From Deltaproteobacteria bacterium (GTDB lineage Bacteria > Desulfobacterota > UBA8473), in contig DAOWME010000036.1 of NCBI GenBank assembly GCA_030643245.1, positions 1 through 16,962 on the forward strand: DNA of 16,962 nt, given 5' to 3'. Both the position numbers and the translations under genes were made by a program. The notes beneath the pieces were generated by a model. The model did not search any database, was not told the DNA's origin, and saw only the letters and a program-made list of their open reading frames with translations. Numbering within the stretch: the stretch's first letter is position 1; each line of letters starts with the position of its first letter. Below, piece by piece: positions 14,197-16,962 of the stretch.

Positions 14197-14225
14197 AATT
14201 ACCTTCATTTCCTTCCCTTTGTCAA
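14197..14225 (-). promoter_or_regulatory. Candidate promoter of the second HMGS-like/thiolase operon
   Basis: On the - strand a perfect -35 hexamer TTGACA (14225-14220) is followed at 17-18 bases by GTAATT/TAATTG (14202-14196), a poor -10. The downstream direct repeats would then sit just after the transcription start. The weak -10 keeps this tentative. Confidence 0.35.
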
Positions 14226-14385
14226 GGAAAAAAAGGTCTCACAGTAGCCATAAATTGCTGAGCGACAAATTCTTCGTTGACACTCAAGCACTCTTGTCCT
14301 ATACTTTTGTCATACTCAAGGGCTTTCCGGAACCCCTCATCTTACCCTAGAAATAGTTTTACTGCCCATCCTGGGAAAATGGAAA

Positions 14386-14440
14386 TTAGATAGTGCCCAT
14401 CCATTAATGCACTTTTGAGAAAGTGGGCGTTAGTAAGTTA
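14386..14440 (+). repeat. Dispersed repeat, copy B
   Basis: This shares TTAGATAGTGC.CATCCAT with copy A and CATCCATTAATG, AAGAAAGTGGGC-like and TTAG.AAGTT segments with copy C. It includes a small hairpin CACTTT, loop TGAG, AAAGTG (14410-14425). Similarity fades after about 14440, so this copy is shorter or more decayed than A and C. Confidence 0.65.
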
Positions 14441-14807
14441 ACAGTTCTGCAACGACATGTCCTGCCATTCTGTTGTGAGCGCAAATCCGGAGATTCCCAA
14501 ACAGGCATAGCTCCGACTTGGGGCTTGGAAACGAGAGGAAGAGACAGGATTTGCGAACCTCTAACTCAGAAATTTGGGCGCTCATTCATATTTCGACGAA
14601 CTATGTGATCAAAAATTGAATTTCCAAATCTCTGTAGCTGGAGGATGGAGGGGTACGGATGTCTCATAACCAGTTTTATTTCATTCTACAGGTTTTCATC
14701 TATTGAATTTCACAAGACCAGGGGAAGGAATCTGGATAGGTCGTACACTTTCAATACGTCGTCGAGGGTTCCGACCGATAACGCAGTGAAATATTTATTT
14801 GGAAACC

Positions 14808-14813
14808 TATAAT
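14808..14813 (+). promoter_or_regulatory. Possible -10 element before the SDR gene
   Basis: A perfect TATAAT lies 40 bases before the start codon at 14853, but the positions 16-18 bases upstream hold no good -35 hexamer. It could be the promoter of the SDR gene if an activator helps. Confidence 0.3.
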
Positions 14814-14852
14814 ACGGACTGCCAATGGTGGTCTGGAAAGGAGGAGATTCAA

Positions 14853-15764
14853 ATGGGTAACAGATTAGCGGGCAAATCAGCGGTGGTCACAGGCGCCGGG
14901 CGCGGAATAGGCCGCGGTATTGCCCTGGCCCTTGCAGGAGAAGGCGCCAAGGTAGTGATTAATGACCTGGGGGGTGAGACGGACGGAACCGGGGCCTCCA
15001 AATCACCGGCGGATGACGTAGTGAAGGAGATAGAGAAAGGTGGGGGCAAGGCTGTGGCCAACTATGGCGACGTATCCAGTTTTTCTGATGCAGAGAAACT
15101 GATCAACTGCGCCGTGGAGAACTTCGGCAAGATAGACATCCTGGTGAATGTTGCCGGCAATGATCGGGGGAAAATGGTTTACAACTTGAGCGAAGAGGAC
15201 TGGGATGCAGTGATTGCCGTCCACCTTAAAGGGACCTTTAATACAACGAAATTTGCCTCCGGGTTGATGCGAAAGCAGAGGAGTGGCCGGATCATCAACT
15301 GCACCTCGGCAGCCGGCCTCATTGGAGATACCGGACATTCCAATTACTGTGCGGCGAAGGCTGGGATCGCCGGGCTTATCCGGGCTACTGCCCGGGAATT
15401 GGGAAGGTACGGGATAACAGTGAATGGTTTCATGCCTGCCGCGTCTACGAGGATGGCCGCCCTGGTGACCGAGGAGATCATCAAGAAGCGGGAGGCTGAA
15501 GGCCAGGCTATACCCGGAATTACATGGCCGTTGCCGCACCCCGATGACATAGGTCCCATGGTGGCATATCTGGCGACAGACGAGGCAGCCAAGATAAACG
15601 GCCAGATCATCGGGATTATAGGCGGAAGGGTTTTTCTTTACAGCCATCCTGAGGAGGTGAAGACCATTTACAAGGATGGGCGTTGGACGGTAGACGAGCT
15701 GGCTAAAGTGGTTCCACAGACACTCGCTGCTGATCTGGTAAACCCTTCGCCGCCGAAAAAGTAA
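14853..15764 (+). CDS. Short-chain dehydrogenase/reductase, HSD17B4-like 3-hydroxyacyl-CoA dehydrogenase type
   Basis: This 303-residue SDR has the nucleotide-binding TGAGRGIG (residues 13-20) and an acidic residue after strand 2 (NDLG, D38), which favours NAD over NADP. Its catalytic set is S152, Y165 and K169 (YCAAK). The usual catalytic Asn is His124 (VHLKGTF), as in the HSD17B4/peroxisomal multifunctional enzyme group. It is longer than FabG (about 245 residues) because of extra segments at 40-53 and a C-terminal tail after about 262. I start at 14853, after AAAGGAGG; an upstream ATG at 14799 precedes the -10 element and lacks a site. It probably oxidises a 3-hydroxyacyl-CoA to the 3-oxoacyl-CoA that a thiolase such as the neighbouring ones could cleave. 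The substrate is unknown. Confidence 0.88.
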   Translation: MGNRLAGKSAVVTGAGRGIGRGIALALAGEGAKVVINDLGGETDGTGASKSPADDVVKEIEKGGGKAVANYGDVSSFSDAEKLINCAVENFGKIDILVNVAGNDRGKMVYNLSEEDWDAVIAVHLKGTFNTTKFASGLMRKQRSGRIINCTSAAGLIGDTGHSNYCAAKAGIAGLIRATARELGRYGITVNGFMPAASTRMAALVTEEIIKKREAEGQAIPGITWPLPHPDDIGPMVAYLATDEAAKINGQIIGIIGGRVFLYSHPEEVKTIYKDGRWTVDELAKVVPQTLAADLVNPSPPKK

Positions 15765-15954
15765 CCACTGGAATTGCGAATTGAGGGATTTAGGAATTAT
15801 ATAAGCATTAATAAATATTTAATTCCACAATCTCTATTTTCATTAACCCTTCAATTTATTCATCGGTATTCCTTTAAGAAAGAGTGTAGACTACTTTATA
15901 TCTTTTATGAAGGATGCCCAATTCTGATTATGGAATTAAAAGGAGGAGGTAAAG

Positions 15955-16371
15955 ATGGCTATAGGAAAAGAGGTTCGTGAGATGTTAAAGGAAATGCTTA
16001 GTATGACGGATGAGGAAGTAGATCAGATAGCCCCTGACAGAGCAAAATTATTGGCCAGTGCGCCGGAGCTGTTCAGCTACAAGATCACCGCCGAGGTCAC
16101 TGCATCAACGCGGTGCGCCGCGCAGATCAAGGTAGGGGACAAATTGGTCTTTAACGCTAATGTGCTCAACACAGAGGAGTCCACAGCCCCGCCATGCATT
16201 GGCGCATTAGCACCCTTGATGGAGCCTATTCACATAATGTTTGACAGGCTTGGCGAGGGACTTGATCCCAATGGGTTATGGACCCGGACTGTTTCCTGTT
16301 TTGATCCCGGCTTAGAACGTGGAGGAGTAGGAAACGTATTGTTTAAGCTCACTGCGGAGAAGGTGGGCTAA
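15955..16371 (+). CDS. TIGR04076-like small protein of unknown function
   Basis: This 138-residue protein has a very strong ribosome site (AAAAGGAGGAGG). After a helical N-terminus (1-40), residues about 42-137 resemble the TIGR04076 family: YKITAEV, a Cys before KVGDK, a CIGALAPL segment where the family has Cys and ALxP, CFDP in place of CPDP, and an FKL strand at the end. The function of that family is not known to me. The N-terminal extension (EMLSMTDEEVDQIAPDRAKL) is not part of the core pattern. It lies 190 AT-rich bases after the SDR gene, with no clear terminator between, so co-transcription is possible. The family call rests on pattern recall only. Confidence 0.6.
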   Translation: MAIGKEVREMLKEMLSMTDEEVDQIAPDRAKLLASAPELFSYKITAEVTASTRCAAQIKVGDKLVFNANVLNTEESTAPPCIGALAPLMEPIHIMFDRLGEGLDPNGLWTRTVSCFDPGLERGGVGNVLFKLTAEKVG

Positions 16372-16600
16372 ATAGTTCCGATCCATTAATGGCCTCTTAA
16401 GAAAGTGGGCATTAGCAAGTTTCCAATTCAGAAATGAGCAAATTTTTGCAAGGTTATGGAAGACAAGGGATTGCGCGGAGGCGTACAAGGGTACGCCGCA
16501 CAAACAATCCCGCAGACTGACCTGTCTGCGTGCGACCACGCACAGGCAGGCGCAGAGATTGCGGAAAAGTGCCATTTCTGGATTGAAACTTGCTAATTAC
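16371..16600. repeat. Dispersed repeat copy C with a complete MITE-like element (terminal inverted repeats)
   Basis: The first part matches copies A and B. From 16411 the copy forms a closed element: left arm 16411-16436 and right arm 16573-16597 are inverted repeats (ATTAGCAAGTTT...CAGAAATG), differing by one mismatch and one gap. Weaker pairing continues inward (GCAAATTTTTGCAA against GCACTTTTCCGCAA). Inside are hairpins GGCGTAC-AAGG-GTACGCC (16480-16497) and CGCAGAC-TGACCT-GTCTGCG (16511-16530), and a GGGATTG/CAATCCC pair encloses the first of them. There is no coding capacity. The element begins directly after the TIGR04076-like gene. Confidence 0.75.
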
Positions 16601-16962
16601 TGTTCAAAGGGTGCAAGATGTCTCCATGTAGATGAAGAAACGGCAAAATAGCGAAAAACTGCTGGTGCCGTGTCATGTATCAAGTGTTTGATGAGAAAGA
16701 AAGTAGAACACCACCCAGCAATTCCCGCTCATGATTCTTAAAATTCATTATTCAGCAGCCTATGGAAAAAAACAGGCTCTATATGGATTCCAGGTTGTTA
16801 GGGGCGAGGCCGAAATAACTTCCTCAAGTTGGCGCTCAGATTTAGGTCAGATTTGTTCGATCTGAAAACACAAAACCACAGGAATAGTATTACCTATTTC
16901 GAGGATTTTGTGTTTGAAGATCGGTCAAAGCCTGTCCTCGACCCCGATCGGGGGATGGCCTG
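16601..16962. other. Non-coding window end with hairpins and a 12-base palindrome
   Basis: I see no gene. The notable structures are the 13-mer CGAAATAACTTCC (16811-16823), inverted relative to 32-44; a long hairpin at 16859-16922; and the perfect palindrome CCCCGATCGGGG (16942-16953). Bases 16601-16800 show nothing I recognise. Confidence 0.65.
16859..16922. repeat. Long imperfect hairpin
   Basis: GATCTGAAAACACAAAACC (16859-16877) pairs with the 20 bases at 16903-16922 with few mismatches, around a 25-base loop that itself contains AATAG/CTATT. The structure lies far from any gene and has no T tract, so a repeat or structured RNA is more likely than a terminator. Confidence 0.55.

Larger units (their letters stand above)
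14132..14852. other. 721-base intergenic region between divergent genes
   Basis: There is no convincing gene here. A 61-codon frame at 14423-14608 lacks a ribosome site and overlaps repeat copy B, so I leave it out. From left to right the region holds the direct repeats and candidate promoter of the - strand HMGS-like/thiolase unit, repeat copy B with a small hairpin, an isolated 9-base inverted pair CGCAAATCC/GGATTTGCG (about 14480-14555), and a candidate -10 element for the SDR gene. Confidence 0.7.

Noticed and set aside
14423..14608. 61-codon frame in the gap before the SDR gene
   Set aside because: It has no ribosome site, starts in repeat copy B and has no recognisable family.
16411..16597. 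CRISPR array or tRNA-like structure in the hairpin-rich region
   Set aside because: There are no regularly spaced direct repeats and no cloverleaf; the pairing is explained by terminal inverted repeats and internal hairpins.
1..16962. Circular molecule suggested by GATGGCCTG at both ends
   Set aside because: A 9-base match is too short to show an assembly overlap, and no replication or mobilisation gene is present.

Overview
The window looks like a piece of a strictly anaerobic bacterial genome. It is dense in iron-sulfur flavoproteins and anaerobic acyl-CoA enzymes, and it carries short dispersed palindromic repeats between genes. Together these suggest a sulfate-reducing or syntrophic member of the Desulfobacterota (former Deltaproteobacteria). 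That assignment is inferred from gene content only; there is no rRNA or other marker gene in the window.

Region 1 (about 320-6510, + strand) is an electron-transfer module. Three tightly packed genes encode a NuoE-like [2Fe-2S] protein (421-933), a 1040-residue fusion of a NuoF-type FMN/NADH module to a GltD/NfnB-type FAD/NAD(P)H module (933-4055), and a NuoG-N-terminus-like iron-sulfur protein (4070-4831). This is the composition of the Sporomusa-type (Stn) electron-bifurcating transhydrogenase. After a repeat-bearing gap come a four-cluster HycB/CooF-type ferredoxin (5006-5497) and two tandem MetV-like proteins (5517-5996, 6008-6508; the C-terminal domain family of methylene-tetrahydrofolate reductase) with no MetF in the window. 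A perfect intrinsic terminator (6630-6664) closes the region.

Region 2 (about 6670-9862, + strand) starts with a candidate promoter. It encodes an HMG-CoA-synthase-fold protein fused to a zinc-ribbon/OB-fold (DUF35) tail (6772-8187), an SCP2/SCP-x-type thiolase (8211-9374) and a divergent MoaE-like protein (9473-9862). A NUDIX hydrolase (9829-10266, - strand) overlaps the last gene tail to tail.

Region 3 (about 10294-14230) holds a nested inverted-repeat block (10308-10544), a ferredoxin-nitroreductase (10580-11404, +), and a second HMGS-DUF35/thiolase pair on the - strand (14131-12695, 12680-11487). Tandem direct repeats that look like an operator lie just upstream of the second pair. In both HMGS-like proteins the residues I align to the catalytic Glu, Cys and His of HMG-CoA synthase are replaced, while both thiolases keep Cys and His. 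The likely design is an active thiolase held by a non-catalytic HMGS-DUF35 scaffold.

Region 4 (about 14230-16962) holds a repeat-bearing 720-base gap, an HSD17B4-like short-chain dehydrogenase (14853-15764), a small TIGR04076-like protein (15955-16371) and about 590 non-coding bases rich in inverted repeats, including a 187-base element with 25-26-base terminal inverted repeats.

A working picture is that the SDR and thiolase complexes carry out the late oxidation and cleavage steps of an anaerobic beta-oxidation-like route. The Stn-like module would balance NADH, NADPH and ferredoxin. The substrate cannot be read from the sequence.
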